64,000 bases of DNA from Annona cherimola (taxonomy: Eukaryota; Streptophyta; Magnoliopsida; Magnoliales; Annonaceae): the NCBI GenBank assembly GCA_030490835.1, contig CM059975.1:9801579-9865578 (forward strand). The letters run 5' to 3'. Position 1 is the first letter of the stretch, and each line of letters opens with the position of its first letter. A program made the translations under genes and the position numbers. A model generated the notes under the pieces. It was not told the DNA's origin. It was given only the letters and a program-made list of their open reading frames with translations, and ran no database searches. Positions 1-10,624 of this stretch are shown one piece after another.

Positions 1-84
1 TAAAGGTTGCTAAAAATGCATCTTCTTGTATTGATATTTAATGAAAATAAAATAATAAGATGCTTATATATCTTTAAGAGAAAT

Positions 85-460
85 GATCATATTTGCCTAG
101 GCTAAGTAATAGTTTACCTAGCTCACCTTAAAAAATTTATTTAAATTTTTTCTTTTTTATTCATACATTTGTTTATTTAGGTGCGTTTAACCTATAAACT
201 AAGTTTTACATTTTTGGATATATGTATATATTTTTTAAAAAAATTAAATACAAGGATATTTTAGCGATTCTCAACCACTAAGGATGGCTAAAAGACACCT
301 ATGTTTAAATTTTAAAAAATATATACACATATTAAAAAATGGTAAAACTTAATTCATATGTTAAATGATCTATATTAACAGGTTTAGGGAGAAAGATAAA
401 AATAAAATTTTAAGATAAATTAAATAAGTCATTACTTAGTGTGGACTAACATGACCATTT
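85..460. mobile_element. Foldback element (long inverted arms), copy 1
   Basis: The left part (about 85-245) and right part (about 315-460) are imperfect reverse complements. The arms carry the recurring stem motif: a T-rich stretch, a TTTATTTAGGTGCGTTTAA-like block, and an AAGTTTTAC block paired with GTAAAACTT. There is no coding capacity. Other members of the same family are at 3111-3443, 28998-29276, 6282-6579 and 17640-17860. Outer boundaries are approximate. Confidence 0.6.
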
Positions 461-540
461 TTTTATATCGAATATAAGTAGGTCTAGCCTTCTTAGCTAG
501 TTCTAGCCTTCCTAGCTAGTTCTTTGTCTTGCCTTCATGC

Positions 541-690
541 ACATGCACGTGGGGCATACGTCGACGGACGTACCTGGACAGCTGCACTCTCGATCCATCC
601 ATCCATTCATAGCTGATCTGACGACACGTGGTAGCGTTTGCTGGTCGTGACAATGGTTGAAGATAGGTCCCTAGATCCCACGTGTCAAGA
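541..690. promoter_or_regulatory. Cluster of three CACGTG G-box motifs
   Basis: Perfect CACGTG hexamers occur at 546, 625 and 679, all inside 140 bases of otherwise AT-rich DNA; a CGTCGACGGACGT stretch lies between the first two. The same three are kept in copy 2 (about 30385, 30464, 30518). G-boxes bind plant bZIP and bHLH factors. No gene start is visible next to them, so this may be a distal element, a relic or chance. Confidence 0.35.
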
Positions 691-1645
691 CTCAAGACTA
701 GCTTAGCTAGTAATCACTTATTCGCTGCACCTCCGATGGGGGCTAGGAGACTCTTTTCTCTGCTTGAAAATGACGTTGCACATGCATGAAATGCTCCGGG
801 TAAATCGAGCTTTTGGTGGAAAGAAGGAAATTAAAAAGATTCAAAAATATTAGTCATAGTTTCATCGAAAAAAATATATTAATCGTAGTTTTATCAAAAA
901 AATGTTAGTCATAGGAAATATGAAATTAAACACTGCGACGATGTCAATGACTTATATTGTTAGTAACTTCGTTATACCATTTTTAATTATAAAATTTTAA
1001 CTTTTAGTAATGAATGGATTTTGTTGCTAAATCATAGTATTCTTGTAGTGAAAATAGGTGCTGCCAATATAAACAATAAAAAAGAAAAATTATTTTTCAT
1101 GTAATTTTGAATGCTTCTTAAACCTAAACAAACATGCCCTCCATGAATAAAAATCATTTGGAACAACATGAAATTGCGACATAAATTAAACGCGAGCTTC
1201 GTAAGTTTCATATATCATTAATAATTTTACTTTGGATTAATTTGATTCAACGATGACCATTAATAGCAGAGATTTTAGTAAAACTTTTTATTTTGGGCCT
1301 ATCGTAATAGCTTGACATATAGTATATTTAGCATCTTTTATTAGTAGTACTTAATTTATTATCGACCGCCTATTCGGGCTATTTCATATTTTACTGTCAT
1401 CGTTTATAATGTTATATTCGCTTTTAATAATATAATTGAGCACGATGGCCTGAAACAGTGGCGGTGGAACCACCGTCACAAAAATTTTGACTTTTAAGGA
1501 CTAAAATTTACTTATCAAAAATTAAAATTTAGTTGCTAAAAAAGCGCTTGTATTGTCAATAATTTGTGAAATATGTCATACAATCACTATCAAGAAGAAA
1601 TTCGTGTTCAATTAAGAGGGAAATTTTTGTTGCCTCTTAAAGTAT

Positions 1646-1783
1646 CACTGTAAGTAGGGAATTTTTTTTTAATAAAAGCGTTATTATAAACAAGTGAAAA
1701 TTTTCTTGTATATACATTCTTTTGTTAATAAATATTTTTTGTTTATTAATAAAGGTTGCCAAAAGAAGTATTTTCTTGTAGTG
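1646..1783. mobile_element. CACTA-like mini-element
   Basis: Begins CACTGTAAG and ends TTTTCTTGTAGTG, whose reverse complement starts CACTACAAGAAAA, the terminal signature of CACTA (EnSpm) elements. Only 138 bp, non-coding. The copy-2 counterpart is 31487-31623. No clear 3-bp target duplication is seen. Confidence 0.5.
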
Positions 1784-1789
1784 AATTTA

Positions 1790-2063
1790 GGTGTCATTTG
1801 GTAATGTAAATTTTGGCGAAATTTTGGATGGCGTGAGGAGTAAAAAATGAAAGATTTTAAAATTTGTGTAAACAATATAATATGATATGGGCAAATTTAG
1901 AATAAATAGGTAGGTAGAAAGAAAAACGATTAAAGCATAAAGATAAAGTTGAAAAAATAAGATTATTAAATAGTTAAAATGTCAAATTATTTATGGTAGA
2001 ATATCTAGAATAGCGAGGAAAACTATAAAAAATCATAGAGGTAGAATATAACCAAACATGCCT
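1790..2063. mobile_element. Tourist-like MITE (degraded right end)
   Basis: The left end follows TTA and reads GGTGTCATTTGGTAATG; the right end's reverse complement carries AGGCATGTTTGGTTAT. The AT-rich interior resembles the better preserved element at 19033-19300. The right-hand TTA target duplication is not visible. The same element lies in copy 2 near 31630-31902. Confidence 0.5.
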
Positions 2064-2221
2064 CTGGAAATCTCACTTGAAATATGTTCCAATGAAGAGA
2101 AAATTAAAATATGATCAGATGAAATTTAGGACTTAATTCATGTTAAAAGAAAAACTGAAATTAATTTTTGATGGATATGTGTAAGTCGAGAGATGAAATA
2201 TTTACAAAGAAACCACCTCTA

Positions 2222-2236
2222 ACGTAAGGAGTGACG
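2222..2236 (+). promoter_or_regulatory. as-1-like TGACG motif cluster
   Basis: ACGTAAGGAGTGACG is followed 13 bases later by CGTCA, giving paired TGACG half-sites like the as-1/ocs class bound by TGA bZIP factors. A TATATAAGG stretch lies about 160 bases downstream, and two further CACGTG motifs lie at 2507 and 2528. The copy-2 counterpart is 32063-32077. No gene can be attached to it; possibly a promoter relic. Confidence 0.3.
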
Positions 2237-3110
2237 TTAACATGTCCGTCACGTATTGAGAAAATGACAGATGGTGCTCTAAAGCTTAGGATACAAAAAC
2301 ATGTGTATCCTGCAATAATACGCCTATATCTTTGGCATTTAGTACGTAAATTTCTACAATTTCGGTACCCTAAGTCTTGTACGACGGCATCAGAAATATA
2401 TAAGGGGAGCTGAAGTTTTATGCACCATTTTATGGCCAGGCAAGAGATCCTCAATCCTGTTCCATCGTGACAGAGCCAGCTCTGGTGCTTAGCTGCCTTG
2501 CACATACACGTGAGATCTTTATATACGCACGTGACACAAGTAATTAGCTTGTTGGATGGAATTGACTAGAAGGGCATGTACATCCGGCCACGCTCCTTTG
2601 CACCCATTGAATAAATTAAAAATCGATTTGGTAAAATAGTACTGTTAAATGTTTTATTAATGGGAAATTATGATTTTTTCGAGTTACCTAAAATTAAAGG
2701 AAAAAATTAGGTTAAAAAATATATATAATCGAAAATAGAGAAAGTCCAAGTTTATGGGGTGATTTTGAAAAATATATTTATCGGTAAAAAAAAGTACAGT
2801 CTCTGAAAAAATAAAGTTTATAAAGAAGATAAATAAAAAGAAAATATACATCGGTAAAAGGGTGTATGACCAGTAAAATGTATTTTAAATGACACAATTA
2901 AGAACACTATAAAAGAGAAGTGTAAAAACCGCAAAATTTTCTTTATCATTTTTTGGTTAATTATACCTCATCAAAAGTTTTTAGATCTTAACTAAAAAAA
3001 TGTAGTTTATGGACACCAACACCAAGTAACAAGATGAAAAAGTTTCTGGGTCAAGGTAACTTAAAATAGAATTATATTTTATAAATGATAAGTGATTCTG
3101 TTAATTTGAA

Positions 3111-3287
3111 TTAAGCAAATTTTTCACTTAGGTCACCTCAAAAAATTCATTTACTAATTTTTTTCTTTATATACTTGTTTATCTAAGCGTATTTAATATA
3201 TAAATCAAGTTTTATCATATTCATATATTTTTTGAGATTTTTAAACATCTATGTGTGTATATGTATTTAAAATAATAATTTCTTTAA

Positions 3288-3318
<31 letters not shown>

Positions 3319-3443
3319 ACCAAAAATAGTAAAACTTGGTCTATATGTTAAATACACTTAAATAAACAAGCGTATGACGAAAAAAATAAAATAAAGTTGT
3401 AAATAATTTTTTTAAGAGAGATTAACAAGAGCATTTACTTACC
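3111..3443. mobile_element. Foldback element, copy 1
   Basis: The left arm has TTTATCTAAGCGTATTTAA then ATAAATCAAGTTTTA; the right arm has AAAACTTGGTCTATATGTTA then AAATACACTTAAATAAACA, its reverse complement. A (TA)n spacer near 3297-3314 separates the arms. The copy-2 counterpart is 32952-33290, with length differences in the TA and T tracts. Confidence 0.6.
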
Positions 3444-5507
3444 AAGGATAACAAGATCATCCTTTTTTATAAATATTTTATGAATTTAAAGGAAGTTACG
3501 AAGAGGTAGACAACCCATATGCCCGCTGATATTGCCTTTGGATGCTTTTTTATAATAATAAATATGAAAGACTGAGAGGATTGCTGCCTGTGTCTTGTCA
3601 ATGGTCAAACCAAAGCCCACCATATATTCTCCAAAATTAATCATTCCTAGAGCACTACTGAGGAAAAAAAAGCAAAACAAAACAAAAACAAAAACAAAAA
3701 AAAAAAAGACAGAGACACCTCAAGATGTCTTGGCATGGGTTGCTTTCACCATAACCAAAGTTATCTTAGACTTAGTCAACCAGGCCGCATCTAGCTAGTG
3801 CTACACCCGCAATTATCAGTCAAAACCGATGACGGGAAGAAAGCGAGCGTGTGCTTGGGAAAGCAAAAGCTGATACATCAACTCTTGGAAAAACAAAGGT
3901 CCTTAGAAAACTAAAACAAAAAAAAGCGATTTTTTTTTATAGTGGAGAAATTAAAAAAACGTTTTTTTCCCCCTTTCCGTAAAGGGAAGATGCATGCGCA
4001 TTTTCGTTTACGAGGAGCACGCGGGGAGCGGGGGGATATTTTTATAAAAAAAAATAATAATAAACAATTTTAAGATCAGATGGCGGTGGATATGAGTTTA
4101 CAGCTGGGAAGAGAATGCAAGGCCTTTCATGTTTGACTCTGACCGTACATACAAAAGCTACAAAAGCATAATCATTTGTTTTTGATTCCTGAAAGTGATG
4201 TGAGTGTCATTTGCAACACCGACCGGATTATTCCCATGCAGTTTGCTGACCTGGGAAGACGCTGGCCAGGCGTTGTTTTCTGGTGCTTCGGGGTACACAT
4301 GCAGTCCATACCACGCCCTAAATCAACCTGTTCGCTTAGGTTGGAATATGAAAATCGGTATAATTCCGTTTGTAAAGAAGGGGGGAAAATTAGGAGAATT
4401 TAGAAAAAAATTTGAAATAAATAAGATAATATATGATATAATAAGGGTATATCACAACAAATTTCACTTAATGTAGTTTAATTTTTGCGACATATAATAC
4501 ATATGGTCGCATTTAAAATAGCCATTAAAATTTGGTTGCAAGTACTAATATACAGAGGCTTTGGTTGTGTTAGATTTGGCTACATGTGATCAAACATAGA
4601 GAAATTAGAATTTTGACTGCAAAAAACTGATCAATTGGAAGGAACCATTAGAAATTTTGAAATAGATAAAGATAGTAAGGTAGAAACAGGTGAAAAAGTA
4701 TTGAGTTCTCCGTTACCAAACAGACTCTCAAAGTAGTCACTGCACTCTCAAAAATTAAATTCGTATATGAAAAAATTATATTCTTTCTCGATTATTCATC
4801 ACATAGATGTTACCGAAACCGAATCATGAGTTAAATATATAGTTTTTTATGTCCCATGATGGTCTATTCAGTACAACTGTTGGTTGAACTCATTTTGTTC
4901 CAAGTATGATAGTTATATAATTATTCTAAATTCATTCATAGAATATGTACATGTTCAAAAAATGCAATGCATGTGAACTCTCATTAGAAACCGTGAAAAG
5001 GAAGGCTTTCCAAAAGCGCATCGTCGAAAACAAGAGGGCATGGCCGCGTGGCCTATAGAATTCTTACTACATGGCAGCGCACTAGAAAAAGTGGTAGCCA
5101 CAGCCGGACAGTTCACATCGGTAAATTATCAGTCATAAGAAGAAAAAAAATAATGATGCCGTATTGGAGTTCCGGGCTTCGAATTCCAGTCTGAAAAGTT
5201 TATTTTTCATTTTTCGGAGCAATATCTCTTGAATTACTTAGCTAGCAGGCATTGTTAAATTTACACCTTGAAATTAAGATTGAAATATCTAGTATTTTTT
5301 TTTATGGAAAGGATTGAAATATGTACTTGGATTAAGTTATAAATAAAAAATCAAAAAATTATCAATAAACGAAGAAAATAAAACATATGAAAACATACTT
5401 TGTATGTATTTTAGAAATTAGAAAATAGAGTTCATTTAAGTGTTCTAGATATGTATGTATTTTACTAGGATCTTTGGTATGTATATTATCATCTGTTGAT
5501 ATTTGTT
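3444..5507. other. Intergenic, no gene recognised
   Basis: A-rich and AT-rich sequence with a slightly GC-richer patch at 3990-4040 and 4080-4330. Short ORFs here overlap each other on both strands and match nothing I recognise. About 4558-4735 has weakly matching ends (TTTGGTTGTGTTAG and CGTTACCAAACAGA), possibly an old MITE. Confidence 0.5.
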
Positions 5508-6019
5508 AAGGGGCTTTGCTTTTGTGAATCCTCTATTTTATATAATTCCTTCCATTTTTAGCATGATTAATACGTGATGAAAAATCTACTTTATTTATTA
5601 TATTTAACATCATTTACGTCATTATTAAAATCATTTCATTGTATAATATCAATGTGGATTGGTTTCATCTAAAAATTTACAACATCGGCATAATTAAATA
5701 GTTTAATGCTAAATATTAATTTTAAAATTATATTTTCAATATCTAATCTTTCTAAAAGATCATTGCTATGTGGATAAATAATTTTATAAGGTATTATTAT
5801 ACTCCAATACATAAGTAAAGGAATGTACGTGCTTTTTTATAATTTACACATAAATATATATTTTTCAACAAATGTAATTTGTGCACATACTTGATTTGGA
5901 TGAAATATGGTGTCCTAGCTAAATAAATGATATTAAGTACAATAAACAAATTTAATTTTTATGACATATCAAGATTTCAAAATTGAAAAAGGTTACATCA
6001 GAACGCTTTTATGTAACAT
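5508..6019 (-). mobile_element. Dispersed AT-rich MITE family, copy 1
   Basis: Read on the minus strand it contains the family core: ATCATTTATCCACATAG, then an ATATTTTAAA-like block, then TTTAGATATTGAAAATA. The same core in plus orientation occurs at 6673-6828, 8470-8875, 13987-14358 and 28147-28620. Non-coding. The copy-2 counterpart is about 35356-35867. Termini are uncertain. Confidence 0.5.
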
Positions 6020-6281
6020 AACTACATAGAAGTGAGGAGCCTAATCTAGTACTTCTAGCAGCATGAAGCTTACCTGCTCCTACTCCCATGGTCCCTTTAT
6101 ATATTTTTGTATTTTTGAGCATAAGCATAAAGATTCTAAATATATAATTTTTTATTTATTTAAATATTTATTTTATATTTTAAAAATAAATGTTAAAATT
6201 AATTAAAAATAAAAATTATATATTTAGAAAATACAAGCTTAGGCCCATATGTTTATTCCTGAAAAAATGGAGATGCCTAAA

Positions 6282-6579
6282 TGCACCTGGGTGCATTTAA
6301 CTTTTTTAATTTTTTTAAAAAAAATTTATACAACTATTAGTCTAAGTGTGTTTAACATGTGTATCGATTTTTAATATTTTGAATATTTTAGATATTTTTT
6401 TATATTTTTAAAATCAGTGGAATTTTTAGTAATTAATAAAAATGTCACTGATTTTTAAAAATCTAAAAAAATATCTATAAATCTTCAAAAATAATAAAAA
6501 TTGATACACATGTTAAATGCACTTATATTAACAGTCGTGTAAAAAAATTTCAAAAAATAAGTATTTGCACTGAGGTGCA
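6282..6579. mobile_element. Foldback element with TGCACCT..AGGTGCA ends
   Basis: Starts TGCACCTGGGTGCA and ends TGCACTGAGGTGCA, which are inverted. Inner arms pair GTGTTTAACATGTGTATCGA with the reverse complement of a block near 6501-6525. About 298 bp, non-coding. Copy 2: 36130-36427. Confidence 0.6.
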
Positions 6580-6672
6580 CAGGATAATGACCTAAAAAAC
6601 AATATATGTGTATCAGAACCATTCAAGTGCATTCCGTATGCATCATAGTTATAGTGTATTTAATTACATAAT

Positions 6673-6828
6673 AGGCCCCACCCATATTAAAATACTATAA
6701 TACTTTATTCAATCATTTATCCATATAAAAATTATATTTTAAATTATTTAAATATTAAAAATATAATTTTAAAATTAATATTTATATTAAATTCTTTCAT
6801 TACGTTTACGAGAGTATAAAAGCTGCAT
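6673..6828 (+). mobile_element. Dispersed MITE family fragment
   Basis: Carries CAATCATTTATCCATATAAA and the following ATTTAAATATTAAAAATA core shared with 8470-8875 and 28147-28620. Copy 2: 36521-36675. Immediately after it the two copies differ by a 9-base versus 38-base replacement. Confidence 0.45.
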
Positions 6829-7061
6829 CTGTCTATGCAATAGTCCTTTTTCAAGTATTCTAAGTTAACATGTCCCGTTATTGAATATGACTATATATGT
6901 TTATTTTAGTTAAACATTTAGCTAGGTGTGTGTGTATATATATATTAAAAGATTGTATTCACTCCAGTCAAATTCGTTATGGGGGTTATTTACTAGTCGA
7001 CCCCTATATATCCAATGATATGCAGGCATGAAGAGTCGGTGACGTGGTATGAACATATGAT

Positions 7062-8035
7062 TAGGGTGAAATGTGGCGGGTTCACGTGTGACCGGATCCT
7101 ATTTTAGATAAGTTCGGGGTTGACATTTTGTTTCTCCAAGGCGGGGGCAGGTTGATATTGGAACCCCACTGTCGGTGTGCATTTAACATATCCCAACTCG
7201 ATCCGATCAAAGTATATGAAAATATTTTAAGAAGTGAAAAGTGGGGTGTAAATTTAATCTAAATTTATTCTCATCCATAAATTGATTAATATTCATGGTG
7301 ATTTACTTTCATTAATTAATAATATGTGCAAGTACTGATATAAATTTATTTTTACTCATAAATTTAAAATATTAATGGTGCTTTATCTTTATTAATTACT
7401 GATACGTTGAACTATTCAATCTGTACATTTAACATAGATATGAGTTTATATTTTGATAAATATATAAATTCTTAAAACTATTACAATTGACTTTTATTTT
7501 CAACTATAACACTGCTAGTGCGAGACCAATACTTATTGTTTGCCCCGATACTAACTGAAGTAAGGTGAAGGTAGGAGTAACCTTATCCTTACTCAGTATA
7601 GCATACAAGATGCAAAATGATCGTTTTAGACCAGTCCGGTCAAAAAGCATATTTTTTTATTTTTTTATTTTTGTTGCAAACAATTAAGATACTTATGCTT
7701 AATCTATAAACCAAGATCTTTAAACATAAGTGTTTTAGTCATATTTCAATAATTTAAAATAACTAAAATAATCCTATGTTTAAAAATTCAAAATAAATAT
7801 ATATACATCTCCAAATTTGGTAACAATTGGTTTATAGATTAAATATAACTAAAATAACAATTTTACTAAAAAATAGAAAAAAAAAAATTTAGACCAGACT
7901 GAAATAGCCTCATTTCAAACTCATCTAAAATGATTAGGACTCATACAAGATTCGACAGGGGATTTTCAAATTTGGGTTAAAGTGGGACTGACTTTTAACC
8001 AGTATGACCCGCCACATTTTCATTTTTCACCCCTA
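7062..8035. mobile_element. Non-autonomous hAT-like element, 974 bp
   Basis: Terminal inverted repeats: the left end reads TAGGGTGAAATGTGGCGGGT; the right end, reverse-complemented, reads TAGGGGTGAAA and then ATGTGGCGGGT. The flanking 8-base duplications are CATATGAT and TATATGAT (7 of 8 match), fitting hAT target-site size. No transposase is encoded. The interior holds a small foldback stretch around 7650-7880. The copy-2 counterpart is 36950-37926, with the same duplications. Confidence 0.7.
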
Positions 8036-8469
8036 TATATGATTTCATATCTAGGCCTCTACAGAATCGATAAGTGCATTAGCAACAATCTGAAGCCATA
8101 AGCTAGACTCTGGAAATGTATGGCCCAACTGGGAAAACTATTGAGATGTTGGTGGTATATGTTCCATGGAGCCTGGGCCTTGTATAACTAGGTCCACTTC
8201 TTTGGGCGTAGCAGCTTCTGTCTATGCAATTTCATTTGGCATTTTTTTTGCACGTCATCACTTAATATTTTATATTTTATAAAAGATATAATTCGTTATT
8301 AGTTGACTTGACTTTTTAATCTACTTTCTTATCAATCGGCACCTTTGGTATCTTAGAACATTCAAACACGAAAATTAAAAGCTGAAGATATATATTGCAA
8401 ATTGCATATCAAAGATGAATATGCATGCTGGAATTATGGAAGATACATGTGAATATATATATATATATA

Positions 8470-8875
8470 CAGAAAGTTTTTATAAAATCGGGTTTCATAA
8501 AAGTGATTTTATGGAATTTAATTTATTTATTGTACTTTTTGATATATAATTTATTATTGTATTTAACATTAGTTGTTTAACCGGGACACCAAGTATCACT
8601 CAAATCTAATATGTGCATAGGCTATATTTACTGAAAAATAGTACATTTATATGTAAATTAAGAAAAATACTTAAATCTATTTACATATAAGTATTAGAAT
8701 GTAGTAATATTTTATAAAATCATTTATCCACATAGTAACGATATTTTAAATGATTTAGATATTGAAAATACTACTTAAAAATCAATAGTTAAGATTGAAT
8801 TATTTTATTACATTAATTTTTACATGCTTGTGGATGTAGTGATATTAGAAAAATAAAAAGGTTTTCATTAAGAAA
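8470..8875 (+). mobile_element. Dispersed MITE family member
   Basis: Contains TCATTTATCCACATAGTAAC, ATATTTTAAATGATTTAGAT and ATTGAAAATACTACTTAAAA, matching 28147-28620 over several hundred bases. Non-coding. Copy 2: about 38361-38765. Confidence 0.55.
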
Positions 8876-10329
8876 AAAAATAAAACTCTTTAACCGCCGC
8901 TGTACCTGGAGCAAATTTCCATCGCAATTTGCAAGATAAATCAACAGCTGGACGGTAATTAACGAGAAAATGGGTCGTGGAAACCGAAGATAACCAGACT
9001 CACCTCATATTTAAAAAGTAAATTCCCAAACTTATACGGTCTAAAATGAAAAAAAAAAAAAAGGCGCTAGCATAGGCACCAAATCAGCACTTTGGATCGC
9101 TTACGACATACATTTTGAATTCATTAAACAAGCTTTTAAATTCATTTTATTTAAAACCTTTGAAATTTGAGATTGATCTATCTTCAAAGGCTATAGTCTA
9201 TTAAGGTAATTAAATTGATACAACAGTAGTACTAAAAACTATTGCATAGATGCGTCCGGATTTGAACAAAGAGTCGGCAGTTGGCCTTGTGAGAAAGGCT
9301 TTTTTTTTTTTTTTTTTTTTTTGATTGGCAGTATATATCGCGACATTGAGGGTTGTAGAAAGGCTACTTTTCTTGGTAATGAGGGAAGAAGAAAGTAGAC
9401 ATGAGCAGGGCAACATGTTGTTCTGCAACGCTCTGTTTTTCACATGTGCATGTGAGAACAAGAGAAGCGACACTTGATGATGATATTCCCAAAGTCAGTG
9501 GATCGAATATCTGTCCCAGCTGAGGATCCGTCGCGTGTCGCTGTCAACAATAATGGCTCATAAATAAGGTTTTTGTAACTATTTTCGGCTCTTATATATA
9601 CTTTTACCAACTAGGCTACAATAATATTTATACGTAATACGTAATAGGTACGTTTCGAACGTAGCTCGGATATATGACCTGGAAGAGGTTTCCATATCAG
9701 AGCAATAATGGAATTTTCTTTATAAAAAAGTAGATCATTATTAGAATTATAAGTGTAATTAATCTTAATTAGAATAATATTCTTAGTACAAATTCGTGAA
9801 ATCGTATGTATTGGATAATATGTTTGCGATAGAAAGTGAGTTAATCGTAGCTTTTTCCGCAATATTCATGAACTTTTTGAATACTTTTTTTAGAAAAAAA
9901 TTAACATATATTATCTTAAGGTTCAAGAAACTTGCATGTCAGCAATGAAATACTAATACACACTAATGGTTATCAAATAAAACATGATTAATCTTAAGAA
10001 TTTAACTCGACCCCATTTTGAAATCGGATTGGATTTGATCAACCTTGAACTGTTTTGGGCCTAATATATTTTTTCTTTTCAGAAAACCCAAGCCAATCCA
10101 AATTGTAAATTTTGTTAGCATATTCCCTTGGACGTCCCATTCTAGAGATTTTATTCTTCAAATGTGGAGCAAAACATTGATGCGCTGCACCCCTGTATGA
10201 TAACCGCGAATGAGGGCTCCCAGACAAGCAGAGTAGGACATGTATAACTGGCGAAAGCAGCGGGTGGGAGGGATTCCGGACAGAACAAGAAAAGCAAGCC
10301 TCGAAGATCGCGTCGAGCGTTTGGTTTCT
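8876..10329. other. Upstream intergenic region of the PRUNE-like gene
   Basis: No gene recognised. It holds an A tract near 9049-9062 and a T tract at 9301-9322, both of different length in copy 2. An 83-residue minus-strand frame at 9611-9862 is conserved between the copies only because the copies are near-identical. The stretch nearest the gene presumably holds its promoter. Confidence 0.5.
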
Positions 10330-10624
10330 CCAGCCATCTCTCTCTCCTCCCACCTCCCTCTCATCCGTCTCCAAACAAAAACAAATAATAAAAACAGCAA
10401 TAACCATATTATTAATTTCTTTTAGAATAATAATTCTAAAAAGCTGTAAAAGCAAAAACATCCAAGGTTTCCTTCCCTCAGATTTTCTCTCTCTCACCTT
10501 CTGTCTGCCACTAGTTGTGTTGGAGACTATAGGGGGGGAGGAGAGAGAGAGAGCATTAGGGTGTGTGTGTCTGTTATCGCTGCACAGTCTGCAGTAGCAG
10601 GCAAGCTTTTGGTTGCTGTAAAAG
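10330..10624 (+). promoter_or_regulatory. Core promoter / 5' UTR of PRUNE-like gene
   Basis: Pyrimidine-rich tracts (about 10330-10370 and 10470-10505), a perfect palindrome TTTTAGAATAATAATTCTAA near 10421, then a G run and GA repeat (about 10529-10553) and a TG repeat just before the start codon. CT/GA-rich leaders are common in plant 5' UTRs. The GA and G runs differ in length between the two copies. The exact transcription start cannot be set from sequence alone. Confidence 0.4.

Noticed and set aside
2161..2505. 114-codon minus-strand ORF (also 32002-32346)
   Set aside because: No recognisable family, no splice or start context, sits among repeats and motif clusters; conserved only through the duplication.
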